Assembly: GCF_006494715.1 (NCBI RefSeq)
Contig: NZ_CP041151.1
Span: 3,286,001-3,350,000 of the forward strand
Direction: 5' to 3'
Source of the DNA: Shewanella sp. SNU WT4
GTDB taxonomy: Bacteria > Pseudomonadota > Gammaproteobacteria > Enterobacterales > Shewanellaceae
Length of the DNA: 64,000 nt
This document shows, one piece after another, positions 44,921 to 53,311 of the stretch (the stretch's first letter is position 1; each line of letters starts with the position of its first letter). Below the pieces are notes generated by a model, which did not search any database, was not told where the DNA came from, and worked only from the letters and a program-made list of their open reading frames with translations. The translations under genes and the position numbers were made by a program.

Positions 44921-46510
44921 TTAATCTACGTATTTAAAACAACTGGTTTTAGCAAAATATTGCGCCAAGAAGTGATCAAAATCCATGTCATCAGCGGCCT
45001 CTATCTGCGCTTGCTTTAACATAGATTCAGTGGCTTCTTCGGTAAACTCAGCATCAACGTCAGGGCTTAATGGATAGTCAGTGAAAAATTGCTGATATTG
45101 CTCAGCTAATTTTCGCACCCACTCATTATGATCTAACTGCTGCTGCTCAAGTGTCGCCATCACTTGTCCTGATAGGGTTTGCTCTGGATCATCAATGGCT
45201 TTAGACCAATAAGTTAAGGCTTGTTGATAGTCAGTGCCCTCATCGCCATCCAGCAGGCTAGCTAAGCTTGAGAGGTCAGCAAACACATCCGTTAGCCAAT
45301 CTTTCATGGCGACCGCTTGGCCTGCCCGACTTAACATCAAGCCAGGTTTGCGGCCTTCAAGGATCACAGCTTGTAAGTTAGCGGTAATTTCAACTTGCTC
45401 ATTGGCGCAACTTGGTTTTGATGGCGATAACAAGCAGTAAAGTAAGAATAAATCCAACCAACGCACTTGATTGGCATCAATGCCTACAGGACTAAATGGA
45501 TTAACATCCAAGGCTCTGACTTCAATATATTGCACCCCAGCTCTATCTAGGGCTGCCGATGGAGTTTCGCCTTTTGCCGTTACGCGCTTAGCGCGAATGG
45601 GGGCGTAAAATTCATTTTCAATCTGCAAAATATTGGTATTAAGCTGCTGATATTCACCATTGTGCTTAACGCCAATTTTGGCAAAATTATCAGAAGGCAT
45701 TCTGATGGCGCGTTTAATACCCGCAAGGTATTCAGCCAAAGAGTTGTAGCTGATATTTAATCTTTCTTGCTCTTTATTGGTATAACCTAAGTCACTCATG
45801 CGCAAAGATGTGGCAAAAGGCAAATACAAGGTGCCTTTACCCATTTTCTTAAACTCAAAAGGCGCGGTACCTTGCTTAATAAATGACTGACAAATCGCTG
45901 GCGATGAACCAAACAGATAAGGCAACATCCACACTTTACGGCGATAGTTTCTGATTAACCCAAAATAACCATCACTGATAAAATCTTGCAGGCTTAAGGT
46001 TTTGTCACTGACATCATATAAACGCTGCCATAACTCATCAGACACTGAAAAGTTAAAATGCACCCCAGCAATAATTTGCATTAAGGCGCCATAACGCTTT
46101 GTCAGTCCTTTGCGATATAAGGTCTTCATCTTGCCAATATTAGACGGCCCATATTGGCCAATGGGGATATCAGCTACATCACCGACATAGCAAGGCATAC
46201 TCACAGGCCATAACTGCTGACCATCAAGATGCTTAACCGTAAACGCATGGGTCTCAGTTAAGCCAGTCAGCAGTGCATCAACCTCTTGGGTGACTGGGGT
46301 AATAAATTCGAGTAAAGACTCACTATAGTCAGTGGTGATGCGCGCATGAGTGAGCGCCGAGCCTAACACCTTAGGATGAGGATTATTGGCTAAGCTGCCA
46401 TCAGCATTAATGCGCAGCGCCTCACGCTCAATGCCACGATTCACATTCGCTAACGCTTGTCTCGCCGCGCTATCGTGAAAATGGGTGATCATATCTTCAA
46501 AAGAATGCAA
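44921..46510 (-). CDS. gshA: Glutamate-cysteine ligase
   Basis: First enzyme of glutathione synthesis. The 529-residue protein has the proteobacterial GshA features NRGIEREALRI near residue 23, HARITTDYSESLLEFITP near residue 53, and QYIEVRALDVNPFSPVGID near residue 328. The start is a TTG (46508-46510) with AAGG eight bases upstream; the next ATG is six codons later. yqaA lies nearby, as in E. coli. Confidence 0.96.
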   Translation of the reverse strand: MHSFEDMITHFHDSAARQALANVNRGIEREALRINADGSLANNPHPKVLGSALTHARITTDYSESLLEFITPVTQEVDALLTGLTETHAFTVKHLDGQQLWPVSMPCYVGDVADIPIGQYGPSNIGKMKTLYRKGLTKRYGALMQIIAGVHFNFSVSDELWQRLYDVSDKTLSLQDFISDGYFGLIRNYRRKVWMLPYLFGSSPAICQSFIKQGTAPFEFKKMGKGTLYLPFATSLRMSDLGYTNKEQERLNISYNSLAEYLAGIKRAIRMPSDNFAKIGVKHNGEYQQLNTNILQIENEFYAPIRAKRVTAKGETPSAALDRAGVQYIEVRALDVNPFSPVGIDANQVRWLDLFLLYCLLSPSKPSCANEQVEITANLQAVILEGRKPGLMLSRAGQAVAMKDWLTDVFADLSSLASLLDGDEGTDYQQALTYWSKAIDDPEQTLSGQVMATLEQQQLDHNEWVRKLAEQYQQFFTDYPLSPDVDAEFTEEATESMLKQAQIEAADDMDFDHFLAQYFAKTSCFKYVD

Positions 46511-46617
46511 AAGGTCAACCTTCTATAGTGACGGCAACTTCAGTAATGGCAACTTGCCTGTTGAAATAAACCTAATCATTGTGCTTGCCAAAATGCGCCT
46601 AGGCAAGTGATAACCCA

Positions 46618-46653
46618 TAAAAAGCAACGGCGATAGCCTAAACTATCGCCGTT
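46618..46653 (-). terminator. Terminator after M16 peptidase gene
   Basis: An 11-bp perfect stem (46626-46636 with 46643-46653) and 6-nt loop is followed by GCTTTTTATG on the minus strand. Confidence 0.82.
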
Positions 46654-46679
46654 ATTCTGCATTTTAGTAAACCGATTGA

Positions 46680-49535
46680 TTACAACTGTTTAATCGGATA
46701 TCCCAAGGCTTTAAGCTGACTAGTGACTTTCTCTTTATCACCCACTACCACTATCACCATTTCATCGAGTGCAAGTTGAGATTTCGCGAGCTTATCTAAC
46801 TCAGGCTTAGTCACTTGGTTAATTAAGGCTGATTGCTGAGTGGTAAAATCTTTATCTAAGCCGTATTGCTGAATTTTACGCACGAAGCCCGCTTTTTGAT
46901 ATGGGGTTTCATAGTCAAGGGCTTCACCTTGAGCGATTGAGCTGCGCATAAAGGCAAGCTCTTCACTAGTAATGCCGCTTGCTTGATAAGTGCCTATCTC
47001 TTTGATGAATTCAGCCAGTGCAGCGCCTGTGACATCGGCGCGCACCGCAGCCCCCGCAATAAACAAACCGTTATCTTGGGCGCCACTAAAGTAGCTACGT
47101 GCGCCATAGGTATAACCTTTATCTTCCCGTAAGTTCAAATTAATGCGGCTATTAAAGGCACCCCCTAATGGGTAATTCATCAAGAAAGATTTAAAGTAAT
47201 CCCCGGTGGCATCAAAAGGCATAGCGCGCTTACCTAAGCGGATCACAGATTGCGCCGCGCCGGGCTTATCAACCACATAAATAGTACCAACTTCAAGTTC
47301 AGGCATTGAGGTTAAGGCTGGCGTTTCAACCTTAGCGCCACTCCAACCGCTAAGTCCCGCTAAATCTGCCAACAGTTTATCTTGGTCTAAATCAGTCACG
47401 GCCACTATAGCCGCATTGCCAGCGCGATATTGCTTGGCATAAAAAGCCTTCACATCCGCCAAAGTTAACGCGGTAACGCTTGCGATAGTCCCGTTAGTGT
47501 TAACCCCAAGCGGGTTGTTTGCACCATACATTAACTGATTAAAAGCGTTAACCGCCAAGGTATTAGGATCGGCCTGCTCTTGCTGTAACCCTTGCAAGGT
47601 TTGCTGCTTCACCCGCTCAAAATCAGCTGCATTAAAGCCTGGGTGATAAAGCTTTTCTTCCACTATCGCCATTACCGGCACTAACTGCTCGGTCAGCGCC
47701 GAAATGCGTATGATGCTTTGCTCGCTACCGGCAGAAAAGCTCACGCTCGCGCCCAATAACTCTAACGCTTGGGTTAACTCTTCGGTGCTGCGTTTAGCGC
47801 TGGATTCATTCAGTAAGCTGGCTGTTAAGCTTGCAACCCCGACTTGTTCGACGCTCGCTAACCTGCTGCCACCATTAAGATACACAATTATTTCTGTGGT
47901 TGGGGTTTCTTGGCTAATACTGCCCATAACCTCAATACCATTGGCAAGCTTACCTTGCCATAAGCTTGGCGCTTGCAATAATGGCGCTGCGCCTGATATT
48001 GGCATCAATGAGCGATCAAAACTTGATGTTACATCCGAAGCGGCAACCGTCATAGCCACAGCTTGCGCGGCAATTGTCACAGGTGGCGGCACAAAGTTAT
48101 CCGCGGCCGCAATTAAATCTCTGCGCCCTTCTGGGACTATGCTCATGACAACCCTAGGCTTGCCTTGCACATATTGCTCAAAGACTCGCATAACGTCGGC
48201 TTTAGTCACTTTTTTATAGCGCGCTAAATCCGCCGCGATTAAATCTGGCTTATCAAAAAATGTCTGATTATAGGCAAGTTTTGCTACCTTGCCGCTAACG
48301 CTTTGCAAACCAAAAATAGTATCGGCTTCAAACTGGACTTTAGCTTTTTGTAAGTCTTCATCGGTGACGCCGCGTTTAACAAACTCATCGATGGACTCCA
48401 GCATGCGCTGCTCAACATCCGCAAGCTTGCCGCCTTGGGCGGGATTAGCAACGCCATACATGAATAACTGACACGAAAGTTCGGCGCAGGGATGACCCAC
48501 TCCCGCTTGCACCGCAACGCCATCTTTAACTAAGTTTTTGTAAAATAGCGATGTTTTACCACCACCTAAGATTTGTGACAGTAAATCTAACGCAGCTTCA
48601 TCGGGGTGCCCGGCATAAACCGTAGGAAAACCTATGCGCAGCAAAGGTAAATGAACTTTATCTTCCATCGAGATATAGCGAGTGGCATCTAAAGTGACTG
48701 GCACTTTGGCCATAGTTTCCACTTCAGGGCCGCGCGGGATCTCACCAAAGTACTTATTGACTAAGGCTAAAGTGGTGGTCTCGTCGAAATCACCGCCTAT
48801 GGTTAAGGTCGCGTTATTGGGTCCATACCAACGCTTAAAGAAACTGCGCACATCATCAACTGTGGCGCGATTTAAATCATCAGGCCAACCAATCACAGGC
48901 CAAGAATAAGGGTGTCCTGCAGGATAAAAGGCTTGATCAAAGCGTTCATACATACGCCCATAAGGTTGATTATCAACCCTTTGGCCACGCTCATTCTTGA
49001 CGGTTTCGCGCTGCACTTCAAACTTTTCAGCGGTTAACGCTGGTAAGAAGAATCCCATGCGATCCGATTCCAGCCACAACATTTTTTCAAGCTGGTTGCT
49101 AGGCACAGTTTCAAAGTAATTGGTTCTATCAGTATTTGTGGTGCCGTTTAGCGTACCGCCTGCTTCTGTCACTACTTTAAAATGCTGCTCATCGCCGACA
49201 TTTTTCGAGCCTTGGAACATCATATGTTCAAATAAATGGGCAAAACCGCTGCGACCAGGCACTTCCCGCCCCGAGCCCACATGGTAAGTAACATCCACAT
49301 GCACTAAAGGATCGGACTTGTCTTGATGTAACACGACAATTAAGCCATTAGCCAATTGATACTTTTTATAAGGAATCGCCACTTGCCCTAAAGGCGTGCT
49401 GGCATCTTCTAGCAACACCACCCCAGCTGGTAACTGGGCACTATTTGCCGCAGGCGCTAAGACGCTACTGACATTATGATTACCACAGCCTACTAACGCT
49501 GCAGAAATAGCCGCAGCAAGTATCCATTTCTTCAC
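46680..49535 (-). CDS. M16 family zinc metallopeptidase, lipoprotein
   Basis: A two-repeat pitrilysin-like peptidase of 951 residues. The signal ends in the lipobox LVGC (Cys 17), which places it on an envelope membrane. The first half carries the inverted zinc motif HLFEH (residues 100-104) and the downstream Glu in TVKNERGQR. The second half, from about residue 510, keeps the fold but lacks the motif, as usual. It may degrade peptides in the periplasm. It is monocistronic. Confidence 0.9.
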   Translation of the reverse strand: MKKWILAAAISAALVGCGNHNVSSVLAPAANSAQLPAGVVLLEDASTPLGQVAIPYKKYQLANGLIVVLHQDKSDPLVHVDVTYHVGSGREVPGRSGFAHLFEHMMFQGSKNVGDEQHFKVVTEAGGTLNGTTNTDRTNYFETVPSNQLEKMLWLESDRMGFFLPALTAEKFEVQRETVKNERGQRVDNQPYGRMYERFDQAFYPAGHPYSWPVIGWPDDLNRATVDDVRSFFKRWYGPNNATLTIGGDFDETTTLALVNKYFGEIPRGPEVETMAKVPVTLDATRYISMEDKVHLPLLRIGFPTVYAGHPDEAALDLLSQILGGGKTSLFYKNLVKDGVAVQAGVGHPCAELSCQLFMYGVANPAQGGKLADVEQRMLESIDEFVKRGVTDEDLQKAKVQFEADTIFGLQSVSGKVAKLAYNQTFFDKPDLIAADLARYKKVTKADVMRVFEQYVQGKPRVVMSIVPEGRRDLIAAADNFVPPPVTIAAQAVAMTVAASDVTSSFDRSLMPISGAAPLLQAPSLWQGKLANGIEVMGSISQETPTTEIIVYLNGGSRLASVEQVGVASLTASLLNESSAKRSTEELTQALELLGASVSFSAGSEQSIIRISALTEQLVPVMAIVEEKLYHPGFNAADFERVKQQTLQGLQQEQADPNTLAVNAFNQLMYGANNPLGVNTNGTIASVTALTLADVKAFYAKQYRAGNAAIVAVTDLDQDKLLADLAGLSGWSGAKVETPALTSMPELEVGTIYVVDKPGAAQSVIRLGKRAMPFDATGDYFKSFLMNYPLGGAFNSRINLNLREDKGYTYGARSYFSGAQDNGLFIAGAAVRADVTGAALAEFIKEIGTYQASGITSEELAFMRSSIAQGEALDYETPYQKAGFVRKIQQYGLDKDFTTQQSALINQVTKPELDKLAKSQLALDEMVIVVVGDKEKVTSQLKALGYPIKQL

Positions 49536-49685
49536 GGCAAACTCCTTAATTATTTTCTAAGTATTCTTTGTGTATCAATAGACTAAAAACACTCAAGCGA
49601 GTTCCCAGTCAGCCAAGTATTTTGACCCTTTACCATACAAGGGCAGCACTTGCTTAGCAATTAGGCAGTCACATCGTGTTACAAG

Positions 49686-50111
49686 TCAGTTAGGCCAATG
49701 CAAGCTAATGGCGGCTATCGCAAGATAACGCAGCAGTTTACCAATAAATATTAAGCTGCCAGTTAATATCGGCGGAAATTTAAGCCAGCCGGCGATAACG
49801 CATAAAATATCCCCAATCACTGGCAGCCAAGCCAACAATAACGACCATACCCCATATTTTTCAATCACTGCTAAGCTGCGCTGATACCCTTTACTCGCCA
49901 TTTGCTCAGGCGTAATAGCTTTGCGCCCCACAAATCCTAACAAGTAACTGGTCATAGAGCCCAAGGTATTGCCCACAGTCGCGGCTAACACCAGTTGCCA
50001 CCACAGCGCGCCATCATTAGCGAGCAGAGCGGCTAATAAGACTTCTGAGCCACCTGGTAATAAGGTGGCGGCCAAAAATGAGGCCATAAACATCATGCTA
50101 ATATGGGTCAT
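49686..50111 (-). CDS. yqaA: YqaA family membrane protein (DedA/SNARE-associated type)
   Basis: A 141-residue inner-membrane protein with about four hydrophobic segments. The family blocks are LLPGGSEVLLAALL, TVGNTLGSMTSYLLGFVGR and WLPVIGDILCVIAGWLK. Relatives of the DedA group are linked to lipid flipping and membrane-potential homeostasis, but YqaA itself is not characterised. It lies between the tRNA array and the M16 gene. Confidence 0.85.
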   Translation of the reverse strand: MTHISMMFMASFLAATLLPGGSEVLLAALLANDGALWWQLVLAATVGNTLGSMTSYLLGFVGRKAITPEQMASKGYQRSLAVIEKYGVWSLLLAWLPVIGDILCVIAGWLKFPPILTGSLIFIGKLLRYLAIAAISLHWPN

Positions 50112-50312
50112 AGCTCGCCTTAACTACAAAATAGAGCGCAGTATAGCAGCCAAGGAATGCATTTAGACAAATAGGCTGGCATTAGCTAATAAATCAATAG
50201 CCTACAAAGCTATAGATAACTATCAGCGAACGTAATCATCAAATGGTGTGGTCAGTAATAGAGCAAAGATTTTTAGACTAGATAAGAGAGTGAAAAGCAG
50301 ATACCACAGATA

Positions 50313-50343
50313 CGAAAAAACCCTGCTATTTCTAGCAGGGTTT
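50313..50343 (-). terminator. Terminator of the tRNA array
   Basis: An 11-bp perfect stem (50318-50328 with 50333-50343) with a 4-nt loop, then TTTTTTCG on the minus strand, 8 bp after the last tRNA. Confidence 0.9.
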
Positions 50344-50350
50344 ATCGATT

Positions 50351-50427
50351 TGGTGCGCATGGAAGGAGTCGAACCTCCGACCACCTGGTTCGTAGCCAGG
50401 TACTCTATCCAGCTGAGCTACATGCGC
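50351..50427 (-). tRNA. tRNA-Arg (ACG), copy 8 in transcription order
   Basis: 77 nt with encoded CCA. The anticodon loop is CTACGAA, anticodon ACG, whose A34 is normally changed to inosine. The cloverleaf arms GCGCATG/CATGCGC pair perfectly. It is the last gene of the array, separated from the others by a tRNA-Ser. Confidence 0.97.
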
Positions 50428-50470
50428 GAATTTTCATTAACCACCACACTCAAACGAGTATAGTAAATAA

Positions 50471-50562
50471 TGGCGGAGAAGGAGGGATTCGAACCCTCGA
50501 TGGGAGTTAAAGCCCATACTCCCTTAGCAGGGGAGCGCCTTCGGCCACTCGGCCACCTCTCC
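50471..50562 (-). tRNA. tRNA-Ser (GCU), copy 2 in transcription order
   Basis: 92 nt with a long variable arm and encoded CCA. The anticodon loop is CTGCTAA, giving GCU, which reads AGC and AGU. The sequence is identical to the Ser copy at 51308. Confidence 0.97.
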
Positions 50563-50571
50563 GACTTAACT

Positions 50572-50648
50572 TGGTGCGCATGGAAGGAGTCGAACCTCCG
50601 ACCACCTGGTTCGTAGCCAGGTACTCTATCCAGCTGAGCTACATGCGC
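50572..50648 (-). tRNA. tRNA-Arg (ACG), copy 7
   Basis: 77 nt, CCA encoded, identical in sequence to the other Arg copies. Only 9 bp separate it from the Ser copy at 50471. Confidence 0.97.
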
Positions 50649-50670
50649 AATTAAATCGTCTCGTATTCTG

Positions 50671-50747
50671 TGGTGCGCATGGAAGGAGTCGAACCTCCGA
50701 CCACCTGGTTCGTAGCCAGGTACTCTATCCAGCTGAGCTACATGCGC
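50671..50747 (-). tRNA. tRNA-Arg (ACG), copy 6
   Basis: 77 nt, same sequence. It is followed on its upstream side by the spacer that is duplicated between copies 4 and 5. Confidence 0.97.
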
Positions 50748-50778
50748 ATTCTAGAAATATATACTATTGAACATTTGA

Positions 50779-50855
50779 TGGTGCGCATGGAAGGAGTCGA
50801 ACCTCCGACCACCTGGTTCGTAGCCAGGTACTCTATCCAGCTGAGCTACATGCGC
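50779..50855 (-). tRNA. tRNA-Arg (ACG), copy 5
   Basis: 77 nt, same sequence. It is one unit of a 108-bp gene-plus-spacer duplication with the next copy. Confidence 0.97.
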
Positions 50856-50886
50856 ATTCTAGAAATATATACTATTGAACATTTGA

Positions 50887-50963
50887 TGGTGCGCATGGAA
50901 GGAGTCGAACCTCCGACCACCTGGTTCGTAGCCAGGTACTCTATCCAGCTGAGCTACATGCGC
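50887..50963 (-). tRNA. tRNA-Arg (ACG), copy 4
   Basis: 77 nt, same sequence. The 31-bp spacer at 50856-50886 is identical to that at 50748-50778. Confidence 0.97.
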
Positions 50964-50987
50964 ATCTATATATCAAATTGTTCTCTC

Positions 50988-51064
50988 TGGTGCGCATGGA
51001 AGGAGTCGAACCTCCGACCACCTGGTTCGTAGCCAGGTACTCTATCCAGCTGAGCTACATGCGC
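50988..51064 (-). tRNA. tRNA-Arg (ACG), copy 3
   Basis: 77 nt, same sequence, with unique A/T-rich spacers on both sides. Confidence 0.97.
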
Positions 51065-51105
51065 ATTTGAGAAATTATGAAACCAAACACTTAGATAAAC
51101 TAAGA

Positions 51106-51182
51106 TGGTGCGCATGGAAGGAGTCGAACCTCCGACCACCTGGTTCGTAGCCAGGTACTCTATCCAGCTGAGCTACATGCGC
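51106..51182 (-). tRNA. tRNA-Arg (ACG), copy 2
   Basis: 77 nt, same sequence. The 41-bp spacer to copy 3 is the longest among the Arg copies. Confidence 0.97.
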
Positions 51183-51207
51183 ATTGGGATCATCATTATA
51201 AGTTAAG

Positions 51208-51284
51208 TGGTGCGCATGGAAGGAGTCGAACCTCCGACCACCTGGTTCGTAGCCAGGTACTCTATCCAGCTGAGCTACATGCGC
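51208..51284 (-). tRNA. tRNA-Arg (ACG), copy 1
   Basis: 77 nt, same sequence; the first Arg gene after the leading tRNA-Ser. Confidence 0.97.
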
Positions 51285-51307
51285 AACTTAAACTTACAAT
51301 CAAGAAA

Positions 51308-51399
51308 TGGCGGAGAAGGAGGGATTCGAACCCTCGATGGGAGTTAAAGCCCATACTCCCTTAGCAGGGGAGCGCCTTCGGCCACTCGGCCACCTCTCC
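51308..51399 (-). tRNA. tRNA-Ser (GCU), copy 1
   Basis: 92 nt with long variable arm and encoded CCA; anticodon GCU. It is the first gene of the array. E. coli has the same order, csrA-tRNA-Ser-tRNA-Arg. Confidence 0.97.
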
Positions 51400-51406
51400 G
51401 TTTCTT

Positions 51407-51441
51407 GGCGCACATATTACTGTTTGACGAAAATAAGTCAA
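51407..51441 (-). promoter_or_regulatory. Promoter of the tRNA array
   Basis: On the minus strand TTGACT (51436-51441), 16 bp, TAATAT (51414-51419), then the GC-rich discriminator GTGCGCC typical of stringently controlled stable-RNA promoters. The start would fall about 8 bp before the first tRNA. Confidence 0.78.
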
Positions 51442-51672
51442 ACCCTTTTTCGAAAACAAAATTCGTTTGTCCTGTTTTTAATCATATCGCTGAGAATATA
51501 TGCAAGCCCTTATATAATAAGGCATGATCCGCTTAAAATTGCAGCTAAACAATAGAAAGTCATTTGAAAGAAATAGCAGGTAGGGCACAGATAAAACCGA
51601 GTTCAATACTGGTTTAATTAACGCTGAATGGAATAAAACAACTAAAAACGACTGATAGGTAAATTTCAGGTA

Positions 51673-51697
51673 TAAAAAAAGCCAGTAAAATACTGAC
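51673..51697 (-). terminator. Terminator after csrA
   Basis: A 7-bp stem (51681-51687 with 51691-51697, one G-T pair) with a 3-nt loop, followed by TTTTTTTATA on the minus strand. Confidence 0.82.
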
Positions 51698-51753
51698 TCT
51701 TCTATCGGATTACTAACGCTGGCAAATGGCCAGGGTTAATAAGGTAGGGTAAA

Positions 51754-51948
51754 TTAAAAGTTACCGCCTTCTGTAGGAGTAGCTTTTTCATTTTGAATTC
51801 TTTGATAGATCTCTTCACGGTGCACAGAAACTTCTTTAGGTGCATTCACGCCAATACGGACTTGATTGCCCTTTACTCCTAAAACGGTGACAGTCACTTC
51901 ATCACCAATCATTAGTGTTTCACCTACGCGGCGAGTCAAAATCAGCAT
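51754..51948 (-). CDS. csrA: Carbon storage regulator CsrA
   Basis: Dimeric RNA-binding protein that represses or activates translation by binding GGA motifs. The 64-residue sequence is the canonical one, with [20 protein letters not shown] (RNA contact at Arg 44 region [19 protein letters not shown]). AAAGGAG lies eight bases before the ATG. That GGA, and another at TTGGAAC 14 bases further up, could allow CsrA to regulate itself, which is inference. The two sponge RNAs at 11.7-12.8 kb are its expected antagonists. Confidence 0.98.
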   Translation of the reverse strand: MLILTRRVGETLMIGDEVTVTVLGVKGNQVRIGVNAPKEVSVHREEIYQRIQNEKATPTEGGNF

Positions 51949-52066
51949 TCGATTGCTCCTTTAGTTCCAATTGCTATTCGCTTGGTACTTAGTTCATTAA
52001 GTTCAGCTTATTATAAAGTCAGCTTAGTACAAAATAATAGTAGCCAACACTAAAACAACGATTTAA

Positions 52067-53302
52067 TTATTGGTTATTTAACTGAAAAGCATTATGCAAT
52101 GTACGAATCGCAACATTAAGCTTACTCTCACAGAACACCATGGCAACTTTAGCGCCTGATGCCGACATCAGATTAACATCAACATCAATATTGTTTAACT
52201 CACCCTGTGCTTTGCTCATTACATCCACTTGATTAAGTAAACCATTACTTATCAATGACAATCTTACCTGATTGTCCACATATTTAACAGGCGCAATTTT
52301 TTGCTGCTGCGTCATAGTTTCTAGCTTAAGTAATACAGCGTCTAACCACGACTTATCAACGGTAAAACTTAAACTTGAAGTGCTAGTATTCGATTTAGTC
52401 AGTAAATTAGTTTCTATTCCTAACTCATTTAATTCAGTAGTGATGTTATCCCACACCTGCTCACTATTATGTACTGAGGTGAGATGTATCACGACTTGCG
52501 AGCGACTAACCGCCATACCAACCACTTGACCGGACTCGTCTACCAATGAACTTGGGACAATTAAGGTGCCACTGCCTTGCTCAAAACTCGATAATACTCG
52601 AAGCGGTACTTGGTAACGTCTAGCGTAATCCACTGAATCTGGGTGCAATACTTTAGCGCCGTGCCTTGCCATTTCAAACATGGTATCAACACTTATTTTG
52701 GCTAACTTAATGGCATTAGCTTCAAGATTAGGGTCTGTGGTAAATACACCGGCTACATCCGTATAGATTTGGCACTCTTTGGCGTTGAGCACTGCCGCCA
52801 AGGCCACGGCGGTCGTATCTGACCCACCACGCCCTAACGTTGTGATATCACCTTGCTGAACCCCCTGAAAGCCAGCCACGATAGGAATAATATCAGCGGC
52901 TAACAATTCATTGAGCAATTCAGTATCAATGCGTTCGATTTTAGCGCGGCCATGATGAGCATCTGTGGTGATTTTGATTTGACCGGCAATCAGAGATCTC
53001 GCCGCAATTCCACGCTTATGCAGTGCCATCGCCATCAGGGCAATGCTCACCTGCTCACCCGTTGCTACTAACATATCCATCTCACGCGCATTGGCGTGTG
53101 GATTGATAGCAGCACCCAGTGATAGCAAGCGATTGGTTTCGCCTGCCATTGCAGATAACACTATTAGTTGTTGTTCGCCATTGTGATAGGCATGTGCTAT
53201 CTGCTCGGCGACAGCTTCAATACGCTCAATTGAGCCTACTGAAGTGCCACCAAACTTCTTCACAATAAGCTCTGAACAGCTAAGCTTATGTTGATTAACC
53301 AC
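52067..53302 (-). CDS. lysC: Aspartate kinase, LysC type
   Basis: Phosphorylates aspartate, the first step to lysine, threonine and methionine. The protein (411 residues from the GTG at 53300-53302) has the catalytic KKFGGTSVG segment, GFQGVQQGDITTLGRGGSDTTA near residue 150 and two C-terminal ACT domains from about residue 265. The frame allows a GTG two codons earlier (53308); AAGAGG placement favours the internal GTG. It starts only 10 bp after alaS. Confidence 0.92.
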   Translation of the reverse strand: MVNQHKLSCSELIVKKFGGTSVGSIERIEAVAEQIAHAYHNGEQQLIVLSAMAGETNRLLSLGAAINPHANAREMDMLVATGEQVSIALMAMALHKRGIAARSLIAGQIKITTDAHHGRAKIERIDTELLNELLAADIIPIVAGFQGVQQGDITTLGRGGSDTTAVALAAVLNAKECQIYTDVAGVFTTDPNLEANAIKLAKISVDTMFEMARHGAKVLHPDSVDYARRYQVPLRVLSSFEQGSGTLIVPSSLVDESGQVVGMAVSRSQVVIHLTSVHNSEQVWDNITTELNELGIETNLLTKSNTSTSSLSFTVDKSWLDAVLLKLETMTQQQKIAPVKYVDNQVRLSLISNGLLNQVDVMSKAQGELNNIDVDVNLMSASGAKVAMVFCESKLNVAIRTLHNAFQLNNQ

Positions 53303-53311
53303 GACCACCTC

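Larger units (their letters stand above)
51400..51753. other. Intergenic region between tRNA array and csrA
   Basis: 354 bp holding the tRNA promoter (51414-51441) and the csrA terminator (51673-51697). No other gene is seen. Confidence 0.6.

Noticed and set aside
50248..51032. Frames repeating RMEGVEPPTTWFVARYS, and a CRISPR-like regular repeat pattern
   Set aside because: The repeats are tRNA-Arg genes on the other strand, with full cloverleaf and CCA; spacers are irregular and no cas genes are present.
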